A DNA stretch of 64,000 bases, taken from the NCBI RefSeq assembly GCF_014842025.1, contig NZ_JACYUY010000001.1, forward strand, positions 102,818 to 166,817. Reading direction: 5' to 3'. Each line of letters begins with the position of its first letter. The stretch's first letter is position 1. This stretch comes from Massilia sp. CFBP 13721 (GTDB taxonomy: Bacteria > Pseudomonadota > Gammaproteobacteria > Burkholderiales > Burkholderiaceae_D). Below are positions 54,446-63,644 of the stretch, piece after piece. A program made the position numbers and the translations under genes. The notes under the pieces were generated by a model. It was not told the DNA's origin, did no database searches, and saw only the letters and a list, made by a program, of their open reading frames with translations.

Positions 54446-56047
54446 GTGCTCTCCACAGCTAACATCACAATGCAATTCGGCTCCAAGCCGCTCTTCGAGA
54501 ACATCTCCGTCAAGTTTGGCGAAGGCAACCGTTATGGCCTGATCGGCGCCAACGGCTGCGGCAAGTCGACCTTCATGAAGATCCTCGGCGGCGACCTCGA
54601 GCCTTCGGCCGGCAACGTCAGCCTCGATCCGGGCGAGCGCCTCGGTAAACTGCGCCAGGACCAGTTCGCCTACGAAGACGTGCGCGTGCTCGACGTCGTC
54701 ATGATGGGCCACACCGAGCTGTGGAACGCCATCGCCGAACGCGACGCCATCTACGCCAATCCGGAAGCGACCGACGACGACTACATGAAAGCCGCCGAGC
54801 TCGAAGGCAAGGTCGCGGAATACGACGGCTACTCGGCCGAAGCGCGCGCCGGCGAACTGCTGCTGGGCCTGGAAATCGCCAGCGACCTGCACCAGGGGCC
54901 GATGAGCGCCGTGGCGCCCGGCTGGAAGCTGCGCGTGCTGCTGGCCCAGGCCCTGTTCTCGAACCCGGACATCCTGCTGCTCGACGAGCCGACCAACAAC
55001 CTGGACATCAACACGATCCGCTGGCTGGAAGACGTGCTGAACCAGCGTAACTCGACGATGATCATCATCTCGCACGATCGCCACTTCCTCAACCAGGTTT
55101 GCACCCACATCGCCGACATGGATTACGGCACCCTGAAGGTGTATCCGGGTTCGTACGACGACTACATGCTGGCCTCGACCCAGGCGCGCAACCAGCAGCT
55201 GGCGAACAATGCCAAGGCCAAGGAAAAGGTCGCCGAACTGCAGGAATTCGTGCGCCGCTTCTCGGCCAACAAGTCCAAGGCACGCCAGGCGACGTCGCGC
55301 GCCAAGATGATCGACAAGATCAAGATCGAAGACTTCAAGCCGTCCTCGCGCGCCTATCCGTTCGTGCGCTTCGAAGGCGAGAAGAAGCTGCACCGCCTGG
55401 CCGTGGAGACCGAGGGCCTGACCAAGGCCTACGACCGCACCCTGTTCAAGAATTTCTCGATCATGATCGAGGCGGGCGAGCGCGTCGCCATCATCGGCGC
55501 CAACGGTGCGGGTAAAACGACGCTGCTGCGCTGCATCGGCGGCAAGGACGTCACCGGCCTCGACGCCGACCACGGCCGCGTGAAGTGGGCCGAGAACGCC
55601 AACGTCGGCTACATGCCGCAGGATCCGACCGAGGAGTTCCCGAAAGACGATATCCTCACCGACTGGATGGGCCGCTGGACGAAAGAGGGCGACGACGACC
55701 TCGCCGTGCGCTCGATCCTGGGCCGCCTGCTGTTCGGCGGCGACGAAGTCAAGAAATCGGTGAAGGTGCTGTCCGGCGGCGAAAAGGGCCGCATGATGTA
55801 CGGTAAGCTGATGCTCGGCCGTCACAACGTGATGCTGCTCGACGAGCCGACCAACCACATGGACATGGAATCGATCGAGTCGCTCAACATCGCGCTGGAC
55901 AAATACGAAGGCACGCTGGTGTTCGTCTCGCACGACCGCGAATTCGTTTCCTCGCTGGCCACGCGCGTGCTGGAAGTGAAGGAAAACGAAGTCGTCGACT
56001 TCCGCGGCACCTATGAAGAGTACCTGACCAGCCAGGGCATCGACTAA
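54446..56047 (+). CDS. ybiT: ABC-F family ATPase, YbiT-like
   Basis: Protein of 533 residues with two ATPase domains in one chain and no membrane part. Walker A motifs: GANGCGKST (about 36) and GANGAGKTT (about 354). Walker [13 protein letters not shown] and [12 protein letters not shown]. The linker between them is Lys/Arg-rich ([20 protein letters not shown]), the tRNA-probing arm of ABC-F translation factors. The first domain has [15 protein letters not shown] where other ABC proteins have LSGG, which is normal in YbiT. These proteins act on the ribosomal E site to relieve stalls. The start is GTG. Confidence 0.93.
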   Translation: MLSTANITMQFGSKPLFENISVKFGEGNRYGLIGANGCGKSTFMKILGGDLEPSAGNVSLDPGERLGKLRQDQFAYEDVRVLDVVMMGHTELWNAIAERDAIYANPEATDDDYMKAAELEGKVAEYDGYSAEARAGELLLGLEIASDLHQGPMSAVAPGWKLRVLLAQALFSNPDILLLDEPTNNLDINTIRWLEDVLNQRNSTMIIISHDRHFLNQVCTHIADMDYGTLKVYPGSYDDYMLASTQARNQQLANNAKAKEKVAELQEFVRRFSANKSKARQATSRAKMIDKIKIEDFKPSSRAYPFVRFEGEKKLHRLAVETEGLTKAYDRTLFKNFSIMIEAGERVAIIGANGAGKTTLLRCIGGKDVTGLDADHGRVKWAENANVGYMPQDPTEEFPKDDILTDWMGRWTKEGDDDLAVRSILGRLLFGGDEVKKSVKVLSGGEKGRMMYGKLMLGRHNVMLLDEPTNHMDMESIESLNIALDKYEGTLVFVSHDREFVSSLATRVLEVKENEVVDFRGTYEEYLTSQGID

Positions 56048-56083
56048 GTAATTGCTGCACCGCGCGGGCCTGATTCCAGACCC

Positions 56084-56112
56084 GTAGGGTGGGCGGGTTT
56101 CCCGCCCACGCG
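56084..56112. repeat. Solitary unit of the GTAGGGTGG family, copy 13
   Basis: A single hairpin, GTAGGGTGGGCGGGTTTCCC then GCCCACGCG. No partner unit is seen within 300 bases. It lies between ybiT and nadA. Confidence 0.8.
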
Positions 56113-56171
56113 TTCAGCCAGCTCCGGCATGCCGAGCTGGTATTACTGCCGACCATAAGAGCACATAACGC

Positions 56172-57305
56172 ATGAACATCCAGCCCATCCAAACCTACGA
56201 CTACGACCACCCCCAAGGCGGCAACGCCTGCACGGCACAAGCCTGGGCACGCATTCCCGCGACCCCATCGCCGGACGAAAAGCGCGAACTCAAGGACCGC
56301 ATCCGCCGCCTGCTGAAGGAAAAAGAAGCCGTCCTGGTCGCCCACTACTACGTCGACCCCGACCTGCAAGACCTGGCCGAGGAAACCGGCGGCTGCGTCT
56401 CCGACTCGCTGGAGATGGCGCGCTTCGGCCGCGACCATCCTGCGAAAACCCTGGTCGTCGCCGGCGTGCGCTTCATGGGCGAGACCGCGAAAATCCTCAG
56501 CCCCGAAAAAACCATCCTGATGCCGGACCTGGAAGCGACCTGTTCGCTCGACCTGGGTTGCCCGGCCGACGAGTTCGCCGCCTTCTGCGACCAGCATCCG
56601 GACCGCACCGTCGTCGTCTACGCCAACACCAGCGCCGCCGTGAAGGCGCGCGCCGACTGGATGGTGACGTCCTCGATCGGCCTCGACATCGTCAAACACC
56701 TGCACGCGCAGGGCAAGAAGATCTTGTGGGCGCCGGACCGTCACCTGGGTTCGTACATCCAGAAGCAGACCGGCGCCGACATGCTGCTGTGGCAGGGCTC
56801 CTGCATCGTGCACGACGAATTCAAGGGCATCGAACTCGACCTGCTCAAGGCCGAGTACCCGGACGCGAAAGTGCTGGTGCACCCGGAGTCGCCCGCCAAC
56901 GTGGTGGCGCAGGCCGACGTGGTCGGCTCGACCACCCAGCTGATCAACGCTGCGGTGACGCTGCCGGCGACCCACTTCATCGTCGCCACCGACAACGGTA
57001 TCCTGCACAAGATGCGCGCCGCCGCACCGGGCAAGCACTTCATCGAAGCGCCGACCGCCGGCAACAGCGCCACCTGCAAAAGCTGCGCGCACTGCCCGTG
57101 GATGGCGATGAACGGCCTGAAAAACCTGGCGGAAGTACTGGAATCGGGCGCGAACGAAGTCTTCGTCGACCCGGCCATCGGCGTGCAGGCCGTGCGCGCG
57201 ATCGACCGCATGCTCGATTTCGCGGCCGCGAAAAAAGCGCAAGCGCTGCCAAGCGGCGCGCTCGAGCAGAACACCAACCTGTTTTCGAATGTGGGTCCCG
57301 CATGA
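56172..57305 (+). CDS. nadA: Quinolinate synthase NadA
   Basis: Protein of 377 residues. It condenses iminoaspartate with dihydroxyacetone phosphate to quinolinate, the second step of NAD synthesis, and binds a [4Fe-4S] cluster. Recognisable parts are [44 protein letters not shown], and the Cys-rich [16 protein letters not shown] near residue 300. Its stop overlaps the nadC start by ATGA. Confidence 0.96.
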   Translation: MNIQPIQTYDYDHPQGGNACTAQAWARIPATPSPDEKRELKDRIRRLLKEKEAVLVAHYYVDPDLQDLAEETGGCVSDSLEMARFGRDHPAKTLVVAGVRFMGETAKILSPEKTILMPDLEATCSLDLGCPADEFAAFCDQHPDRTVVVYANTSAAVKARADWMVTSSIGLDIVKHLHAQGKKILWAPDRHLGSYIQKQTGADMLLWQGSCIVHDEFKGIELDLLKAEYPDAKVLVHPESPANVVAQADVVGSTTQLINAAVTLPATHFIVATDNGILHKMRAAAPGKHFIEAPTAGNSATCKSCAHCPWMAMNGLKNLAEVLESGANEVFVDPAIGVQAVRAIDRMLDFAAAKKAQALPSGALEQNTNLFSNVGPA

Positions 57306-58168
57306 GCAAGCTCCGCAATCCCCATGACGCATTCGACGACAAGCTGCAGGCCTCGTTCGAACAAAACATCCTCGCTGCGCTGCTGGAAGACGTCGGCAGC
57401 GGCGACCTGACCGGCATGCTCGTTCCCGAGGAACCGCGTGCCCAGGCGCGCGTCATTGTGCGCGAAGAAGCGGTGCTGTGCGGCGCACCCTGGTTCGAAG
57501 GCGTGATGATGGCCGTCGACCAGGACATCGAGATCGACTGGAAGTATGCCGAGGGCGACCTGATGGCAAAGGACAGCGTGGTCTGCACCATCACCGGTTC
57601 GCCGCGTTCGCTGCTCACCGCCGAACGCGGCGCGCTGAACTTCATGCAGCTGCTCTCGGGCGTGGCCAGCGCCACCCGCAGCTACGTCGACGTCATTGCC
57701 GGCACCAGGGCCGCCATCCTCGATACCCGCAAGACCCTGCCCGGGCTGCGCCAGGCGCAGAAGTATGCGGTGCGTGTCGGCGGCGGCCAGAACCAGCGCA
57801 TGGCCTTGTACGACGGCATCCTGATCAAGGAAAACCACATCGCCGCAGCCGGCGGCATCACCGCCGCCCTGGACAATGCCGCGGCGCTGGATGCCGGTGT
57901 GACCGTGCAGATCGAAGTCGAGACCATCGCCCAGCTGGAAGAAGCGCTGGCGGCGGGCGTGAAGTCGGTCCTGCTGGATAACTTCGACCTGGCCATGATG
58001 CGCGAAGCCGTCCAGGTGAATGCCGGCCGCGCGCTGCTGGAAGCCTCGGGCGGCATCAACATGGAGACGGTGCGGGCGATTGCCGAGACCGGCGTGGACC
58101 GGATTTCGATTGGCAGCCTGACCAAGGATGTGCGGGCGACGGATTTCTCGCTGCGCATCGTCGGCTAA
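57302..58168 (+). CDS. nadC: Quinolinate phosphoribosyltransferase NadC
   Basis: Protein of 288 residues converting quinolinate and PRPP to nicotinate mononucleotide. Motifs are [36 protein letters not shown], the Lys/Arg-bearing [20 protein letters not shown], and [20 protein letters not shown]. It overlaps nadA by four bases, so it is translated from the same message. A hairpin terminator follows 19 bases after the stop. Confidence 0.96.
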   Translation: MSKLRNPHDAFDDKLQASFEQNILAALLEDVGSGDLTGMLVPEEPRAQARVIVREEAVLCGAPWFEGVMMAVDQDIEIDWKYAEGDLMAKDSVVCTITGSPRSLLTAERGALNFMQLLSGVASATRSYVDVIAGTRAAILDTRKTLPGLRQAQKYAVRVGGGQNQRMALYDGILIKENHIAAAGGITAALDNAAALDAGVTVQIEVETIAQLEEALAAGVKSVLLDNFDLAMMREAVQVNAGRALLEASGGINMETVRAIAETGVDRISIGSLTKDVRATDFSLRIVG

Positions 58169-58187
58169 CCAGCGTTCGGCACGAATG

Positions 58188-58218
58188 AAAATGGGCGGAT
58201 TATCCCGCCCATTTTTTA
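58188..58218 (+). terminator. Rho-independent terminator after nadAC
   Basis: AAAATGGGCGG and CCGCCCATTTT pair around a 6-base loop and run into T. Confidence 0.9.
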
Positions 58219-58234
58219 TTCCGCAGCCGCCGCC

Positions 58235-58265
58235 GTAGGGTGGACGGGTCTCCCGTCCACCCTAC
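58235..58265. repeat. Collapsed palindromic copy of the GTAGGGTGG family, copy 14
   Basis: GTAGGGTGGACGGG and CCCGTCCACCCTAC form a perfect 14-base stem around TCT. Both ends are the GTAGGG type; the CACGCG part and spacer are missing. It lies between the convergent nadC and hydrolase genes. Confidence 0.85.
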
Positions 58266-58290
58266 ATGATCGGCAACGTCAACTGGGCCA

Positions 58291-59361
58291 TCACACCCCG
58301 CTCTCGCTCGCTATTGCCAAGGCCTCCGCCTGCGGGCTGCGCAAGCCAACCGGCGCTCCCACCTGCGCCGCGATCGCATCCACGGCGCGCACGATCGGCT
58401 CCGGGTGCGCGTAATGCACCATGTGCCCGACACCGGGCTGCAGGTGCAGCTCGCTCGACTGGCCTGCCTCCTGCAGGTCCGCATGCAGGCGTTCGGAATT
58501 CGGCGCCGGCTTGACGACCTTGTCTTGCGTTCCGCTGATGATCTGCACCGGCACCCGCAATTCGCCGAGCCGCTTCGAGAGCGATATCGCGGCCGGCGCC
58601 ATCAGCAGGGCCTCGGCGCCGCTGGCGCGCAGCTGGCCGGGGCGCAGCGCCATCCAGGGCGAGATCCTGCGGAATTCCGGCGCCACGTTCAAGGGCGCGA
58701 ACACGCGTTTCGACGCCAGCGGCCACAGTGCGCGCCCGAGCAGCGGCGTGACGGTGTAGCGCAGCACGTCGCCGACGATGGGAATCGCCGGCTGGCCGAC
58801 GACCGGTACGTCCAGGCGCAGGGTCGGGTAGTAGTAACCCGACAGCAGCACCAGGCCGCGCACGAAATCCGGCTCCTGCAATCCCATCGCCAGCGCCACC
58901 ATCGTGCCCCAGGAATGGCCCAGCACGATGGCCGAATCGACCTCTATCTGCCGCAACGCGCGCTGCAGCAGGCGCGCCTGGGCATCCGGCGTCCACACGG
59001 TGCTGCGCGGACGCTCGCTGTAGCCATAGCCGGGACGGTCGAAGGCGATGACGCGGTAGCGTTCGCTCAGCTTGTCGAGCAGGCCGCTGTACTCGAAATC
59101 CTCGGCAAAGATGCCGTTCCCGTGCAACAGCACCAGCGCCGGTCCGCTGCCGCGCTCCAGGTAGTGCAGGCGCACGCCGTCGACCTCGACGAACTTGCCG
59201 CGCGGCGGATGGGCGCGCTCGGCCTGGGCTGTTTTACTGCGTACCACCAGCCAGGAGGCGATCAGCCCGAGGCCGGCGACGATGGCGCCGGTGCGTAGGC
59301 TTGAGCGCGGATTACGGACGCTACCGGTTCGGCCGATACTGCTGCGGTGCGATGAGATCAT
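58291..59361 (-). CDS. Membrane-anchored alpha/beta hydrolase
   Basis: Protein of 356 residues. After a basic N-terminus, one hydrophobic helix (TGAIVAGLGLIASWLVV, about 24-40) anchors it. The hydrolase fold follows: LVLLHGNGIFAEDFE, FDRPGYGYSERP, nucleophile Ser in VLGHSWGTMVALA (about 157), Asp in IISGTQDKVV, His in GVGHMVHY. The substrate is unknown. The ATG overlaps the sirtuin stop by four bases (ATGA), so the two are cotranslated. Confidence 0.87.
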   Translation of the reverse strand: MISSHRSSIGRTGSVRNPRSSLRTGAIVAGLGLIASWLVVRSKTAQAERAHPPRGKFVEVDGVRLHYLERGSGPALVLLHGNGIFAEDFEYSGLLDKLSERYRVIAFDRPGYGYSERPRSTVWTPDAQARLLQRALRQIEVDSAIVLGHSWGTMVALAMGLQEPDFVRGLVLLSGYYYPTLRLDVPVVGQPAIPIVGDVLRYTVTPLLGRALWPLASKRVFAPLNVAPEFRRISPWMALRPGQLRASGAEALLMAPAAISLSKRLGELRVPVQIISGTQDKVVKPAPNSERLHADLQEAGQSSELHLQPGVGHMVHYAHPEPIVRAVDAIAAQVGAPVGLRSPQAEALAIASESGV

Positions 59362-60260
59362 GGTGCTTTTCCTTGTTCGATAGGTTGGAGTGGATGGTCT
59401 CCTCCGCTTGCAGGTTTGGTCGGCATCAGCGTTGCCACATGGGGGAGCAGGTGCTCTGCCGACTCCTCGATTTTGAGTGCCAATAGATGGTCGGCCCGGG
59501 TCAGGCCGAGGTTGACAGCGGCGATCGGTTTGCCGGTCTCGTGCGCCAGGCGACAAAAGCGAAACCCGGAATACACCATCAGCGACGAACCGACCACCAG
59601 CAAGGCGTCGGCGGCGGCCATCAGCGCAAGGGCGGCGGCCGTGCGCGCGGCCGGGACATTGTCGCCAAAGAAGACGACGTCCGGCGTGAGCTTGCCGCCG
59701 CAGTGCGGGCAGGCGGGGAGCCTGAAATCTTCCAGCGCGTCCGGCTCGAGCTGGGCGTCGCCGTCGGGCAGGGGCGTGGCACGCGCGCCCGCCAGGCCTG
59801 GGTTGGCCGCGACCAGTTGTTCCTGCACCTGGGCGCGCGGCGTGCGTGCGCCACAGTCGAGGCACACCGTCATGTGGATGGTACCGTGCAGTTCCAGCAC
59901 GGCGCGGCTGCCGGCCCGCGTATGCAGGCCGTCGACGTTCTGGGTCAGCAGCGAGCCGATGTGTCCGCCGTGTTCGAGCGCCGCCAGCGCCTGGTGGCCG
60001 GGATTCGGCCGGGCCGTTGCCATGATCGGCCAGCCGACCATGCTGCGTGCCCAGTAGCGCTTTTGAACGTAGATCGAGCGCCGGAATTCCGGGCCCTGGG
60101 TCGGCAGGTTGCCGCGCCGGATACCTGCGCGGTCGCGGTAGCCGGGAATGCCGGAGGCGGTCGACATGCCGGCCCCGGTCAGGACGAGTGTTTTCGGGTG
60201 GCGCACAAGAAAGTCCACCAGCCTGGCGGCATTGTCGTTTCCGTCGAATCCTTCGGCCAT
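59358..60260 (-). CDS. NAD-dependent protein deacylase (sirtuin)
   Basis: Protein of 300 residues of the Sir2 family. NAD-binding motifs: TLVLTGAGMSTASGIPGYRD (about 25-44), LTQNVDGLH and VGSSLMVYSG. The catalytic His is in ELHGTIH. The zinc site is CLDCG and CPHCG, with a long insert between the pairs. It removes acyl groups from lysines using NAD. I start at the ATG at 60260, with GGGAGGA nine bases upstream, not at the earlier ATG at 60320. It sits between nadAC and nadB. Confidence 0.92.
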   Translation of the reverse strand: MAEGFDGNDNAARLVDFLVRHPKTLVLTGAGMSTASGIPGYRDRAGIRRGNLPTQGPEFRRSIYVQKRYWARSMVGWPIMATARPNPGHQALAALEHGGHIGSLLTQNVDGLHTRAGSRAVLELHGTIHMTVCLDCGARTPRAQVQEQLVAANPGLAGARATPLPDGDAQLEPDALEDFRLPACPHCGGKLTPDVVFFGDNVPAARTAAALALMAAADALLVVGSSLMVYSGFRFCRLAHETGKPIAAVNLGLTRADHLLALKIEESAEHLLPHVATLMPTKPASGGDHPLQPIEQGKAP

Positions 60261-60404
60261 CGTCGCGAGTCCTCCCGTTGTGCTGGGATCGTAGCACCCT
60301 TGCAGCTTCAGCCGACACACGATTCCGGGTGTTCATCCCAGCGCGGTTGCCGCTGCATCGGGCCGCCGCTAGCCTGAAGACCTCACTTCACGAAAGGACA
60401 ACCC

Positions 60405-60929
60405 ATGAGAACCATCCTCCTGACGGCACTGACAGCGCTCCTGATGGGCACTGCGCCGGTCGGCGCGGCAGACGTGCCTGCCCACATCGGGCGCTACACT
60501 ACCACACCCGAAGACCAGCGCGAGATCAACCAGGTCGTGGCCGACTTCCAGTTCGCGCTCAAGACCAAAAACATCCGCCAGCTGGCCGCGTTGATGCTGC
60601 ATGCCGACATCCCGTGGTCGTCGCCGGCATCTCCCGAGACGATCCGCAAGATCCGTGCGGAGTTCGAACCGAACGCCAACGGCTTGCGCGCCGGCGGCTT
60701 CCACGATTTCGTGCGCTTCATCCGCGAAAGCAAGGTGCCGGTCGAGGAGCGCTTCTACAACGTGAAGATCACCCAGGACAAGCACGTGGCCTGGGTGATG
60801 TTCGATTACGAATTCGTCGAGGACGGCAAGGCCTGGAACTACGGTATCGAGACCTGGCAGATGATGAAGAACCTTGAGGGCAAGTGGAAGATCGGCAGCG
60901 TCTGGTGGACCACAAACCTGATGCAGTAA
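60405..60929 (+). CDS. Exported NTF2/SnoaL-like protein
   Basis: Protein of 174 residues with a signal peptide (LTALTALLMGTAPVGAADV). The mature part has the pattern of a nuclear-transport-factor-2-like fold: a long first helix (REINQVVADFQFALKTKNIR then QLAALM), an Asp/His-containing loop, and C-terminal strands ending GKWKIGSVWWTTNL. Such domains are often small-molecule binding or enzymes; nothing more specific can be said. AAAGGA precedes the ATG. Its stop is 4 bases from the convergent DMT gene. Confidence 0.75.
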   Translation: MRTILLTALTALLMGTAPVGAADVPAHIGRYTTTPEDQREINQVVADFQFALKTKNIRQLAALMLHADIPWSSPASPETIRKIRAEFEPNANGLRAGGFHDFVRFIRESKVPVEERFYNVKITQDKHVAWVMFDYEFVEDGKAWNYGIETWQMMKNLEGKWKIGSVWWTTNLMQ

Positions 60930-60933
60930 GTGT

Positions 60934-61830
60934 CTAACGCGCCGAGACTGCGATGCCGCCGACGATCAGCCCGAACGCCAGCGCATGGTACAGGTGCGGC
61001 GCTTCGCCCAGGAAGGCCGAGGACAAGAGCGCCGTGAACAGCGGCGTCAGGTTGATGAAGAAGGAACCCAGCGTCGGCCCGGCCTGCTGCAGGCCGGCGC
61101 CCCAGCAGCGCATGGCGAGGATGGCCGGCCCGATCGCCACGTACAGCAGCGCGGCGGCGAGCGGCCAGCTCCACGCGACGTGGACGTCGGCCAGCGTCCA
61201 TTCCAGGCCGGACAGCGCGGCGCACCACAGCACGCCGTAGCCGACCTGGGCCAGCAGGAAGGCGGCCCAGTCGGCGCGCAGGTGTTCTGGATCGCGCTGC
61301 TGCATCAGCATCCAGCTGTAGAACGACCAGGCGATCGTCGCCAGGATCATGTACAGGTCGCCCGTCACCAGGCGCAGCGCGGCCAGCTGATGGACGTCGC
61401 CGCGACACAGCACCACCAGCACGCCCAGGATCGACAGCACGGCGCCGCCGACCTGCTTCGGCTTGACCGGCGCCTTGTAGAAGAGCTTCCCGACGAGCAG
61501 CATCCAGACCGGCATCCCGGAGGCCACCAGGGTGACGTTGATCGGCGTCGAGCTTTGCAGCGCCAGGTATTGCAGCGAGTTGTAAAGCCCGATGCCGAGC
61601 AGGCCGAGCATGCTCAGGCGGCGCCAGTTGGCCAGCACGCCGCTGCCGGGTTTGAATGCGGCGCGCCCGAGCGGCACCAGCACGAGCAGCGCGATCGTCC
61701 AGCGCAGCAGGTTCAGGGTCATCGGCGGCACGGCGTCGCGCACCATGCGCCCGACGATGGCGTTGCCGGCCCAGAGCAGCGGCGGGACCGTCAGCAGAGA
61801 AGCGGTCGACAGGGTGAGTTTTCGGTTCAT
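60934..61830 (-). CDS. EamA/DMT family transporter
   Basis: Membrane protein of about 298 residues with ten helices in two EamA repeats. Landmarks are PPLLWAGNAIVGRMV in helix one, LQYLALQSSTPINVTLVASG, and in the second half GPTLGSFFINLTPLFTALLSSAFLGE. These are usually exporters of amino acids or metabolites; the substrate is unknown. An ATG at 61830 is preferred over a TTG two codons earlier. It lies 70 bases downstream of nadB on the same strand. Confidence 0.88.
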   Translation of the reverse strand: MNRKLTLSTASLLTVPPLLWAGNAIVGRMVRDAVPPMTLNLLRWTIALLVLVPLGRAAFKPGSGVLANWRRLSMLGLLGIGLYNSLQYLALQSSTPINVTLVASGMPVWMLLVGKLFYKAPVKPKQVGGAVLSILGVLVVLCRGDVHQLAALRLVTGDLYMILATIAWSFYSWMLMQQRDPEHLRADWAAFLLAQVGYGVLWCAALSGLEWTLADVHVAWSWPLAAALLYVAIGPAILAMRCWGAGLQQAGPTLGSFFINLTPLFTALLSSAFLGEAPHLYHALAFGLIVGGIAVSAR

Positions 61831-61843
61831 GAGCAATGAAGAC

Positions 61844-61869
61844 GCCCGCCACGAGGGCGGGCTTTTTTT
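61844..61869 (+). terminator. Hairpin with plus-strand T-run in a minus-strand gene gap
   Basis: GCCCGCC and GGCGGGC pair around ACGAG and are followed by seven T on the plus strand. Both flanking genes (nadB and the DMT gene) run on the minus strand, so the polarity is opposite to the expected one. Confidence 0.6.
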
Positions 61870-61898
61870 ACAGCATAGGCGCAGTGATTAAATGGACT

Positions 61899-63527
61899 TC
61901 AGCGCCGGTCCGGCGTCAAGACGCTCGGCAGCGCCTTCGGCAGCGTATCCGGATAGTCGCGCGAATAATGCAGGCCGCGGCTTTCGCGGCGCGACAGGGC
62001 GCTGTTGACGATCAGCGAAGCCACGTCGACCAGGTTGCGCAGCTCCAGCAGATCGTGGGTGATGCGGAAGTTGCGGTAGTACTCGTCGATCTCTTCCTTC
62101 AGCAGCGCGATGCGGTGCTGGGCGCGTTCCAGGCGCTTGGTGGTGCGCACGATGCCGACGTAGTTCCACATGAAGCGGCGCAGTTCGTCCCAGTTGTGGG
62201 CGATGACCACTTCTTCGTCGGCGTTGGTGACGCGGCTTTCGTCCCAGGGCGGCAGCGGCGGATTGTCGATGCGCGGCGCTGCGGCGATCTGGCTGGCGCA
62301 GGCGCGCCCGACCACCACGCATTCGAGCAGCGAATTGCTCGCCAGGCGGTTCGCGCCGTGCAGGCCGGTGCAGGCGGTCTCGCCGACGGCGTACAGGCCG
62401 GGGATGTCGGTGCGCCCGGCCAGGTCGGTGACGACGCCGCCGCAGGTGAAGTGCACGGCCGGCACGACCGGGATCGGTTCCTTCGTGATGTCGATGCCCA
62501 GCTCCAGGCAGCGCGCGTAAATCGTCGGGAAATGCTCCATCAGGAATTCGGGGCTCTGGTGGCTGATGTCGAGGTGGACGTAATCGAGGCCGCGCTTTTT
62601 CATCTCGAAGTCGATCGCGCGTGCGACCACGTCGCGCGGCGCCAGTTCGCCGCGTTCGTCATGGGCCGGCATGAAGCGCGTGCCGGCCGCGATACCGGCT
62701 TCGGCCGGCAGTTTCAACAGGCCGCCTTCGCCGCGGATCGCTTCGGTGATGAGGAAGGATTTGGCGTAGGGGTGGTACAGGCAGGTCGGGTGGAACTGGA
62801 TGAATTCCATGTTCGAGACGCGGCAGCCGGCGCGCCAGGCCATCGCGATGCCATCGCCGGTGGCGGTGTCGGGATTGGTCGTGTAGAGGTAGACCTTGCC
62901 GGCGCCGCCGGTGGCCAGCACGGTGTGCTCGGCCTCGAAGGTCAGGACCTTGCCGCTCTGTTCGTCCTGCACGTAGAGGCCGTGGCAGCGCGGCTGCCCG
63001 ACCAGGTGGGGCGCGCCGCCATGGACCGCCTTACCCGTCAGTTTGTCCGAGGTGATGACGTCGATCGCGCAATGGTGCTCGAACAGCGAAATGTTCGGAT
63101 GGGCGCGCACCTTCTGTTCCAGCGTGAGCTGCACCGCGTTGCCGGTGGCGTCGGCGGCGTGGATGATGCGGCGCTGGCTGTGGCCACCCTCGCGCGTCAG
63201 GTGAAAGCCCAGTTCGGCCGTCGCATCGCGCGTGAAGGGCACGCCTTGCTCGATCAGCCATTCGATCGCTTCGCGGCCGTGTTCGACGATGTAGCGTGTG
63301 GCAGCCTCGTCACAGAGGCCGGCGCCGGCGACGAGGGTATCGGCGAAGTGCTGGTCGTGGCTGTCGCCGGAATCGAGTACGGCGGCGATGCCGCCCTGGG
63401 CCCAGTTGCTGGCGCCGTCGAGCAGCGCACGTTTCGAGATGATGGCAACCTTGCGCGTCTGCGCGAGGTGCAAAGCCACCGACAAGCCGGCCAGACCGCT
63501 GCCGACGATTGCGACGTCAAATTTCAT
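61899..63527 (-). CDS. nadB: L-aspartate oxidase NadB
   Basis: FAD enzyme of 542 residues that oxidises aspartate to iminoaspartate, the first step of NAD synthesis and the substrate of NadA. Motifs are the FAD-binding VAIVGSGLAGLSVAL, SNWAQGGIAAVLDSGDS (catalytic loop), HTVLATGGAGKVY, and ARASN-like GANRLASNSLLECVV with LFAVGE-like GLYAVGETACTGLHG. The C-terminal helical domain contains MWNYVGIVRT. It is encoded 4 kb from nadAC on the other strand. Confidence 0.96.
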   Translation of the reverse strand: MKFDVAIVGSGLAGLSVALHLAQTRKVAIISKRALLDGASNWAQGGIAAVLDSGDSHDQHFADTLVAGAGLCDEAATRYIVEHGREAIEWLIEQGVPFTRDATAELGFHLTREGGHSQRRIIHAADATGNAVQLTLEQKVRAHPNISLFEHHCAIDVITSDKLTGKAVHGGAPHLVGQPRCHGLYVQDEQSGKVLTFEAEHTVLATGGAGKVYLYTTNPDTATGDGIAMAWRAGCRVSNMEFIQFHPTCLYHPYAKSFLITEAIRGEGGLLKLPAEAGIAAGTRFMPAHDERGELAPRDVVARAIDFEMKKRGLDYVHLDISHQSPEFLMEHFPTIYARCLELGIDITKEPIPVVPAVHFTCGGVVTDLAGRTDIPGLYAVGETACTGLHGANRLASNSLLECVVVGRACASQIAAAPRIDNPPLPPWDESRVTNADEEVVIAHNWDELRRFMWNYVGIVRTTKRLERAQHRIALLKEEIDEYYRNFRITHDLLELRNLVDVASLIVNSALSRRESRGLHYSRDYPDTLPKALPSVLTPDRR

Positions 63528-63644
63528 GGCACATTTTATATTTGTACAGAGGCATGACTATAGTCTATTTAGCCTCCCTGCGCCCCTGTATCCCAACCGA
63601 TATCCCTTCCGGAGCCCTGGGAGCCCGGGGCATTGCCCCGGGAC

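Noticed and set aside
54900..54960. Missing LSGG signature in the first ATPase domain of the ABC-F protein
   Set aside because: [15 protein letters not shown] in this place is, as far as I know, normal for the YbiT branch, so it is not a defect.
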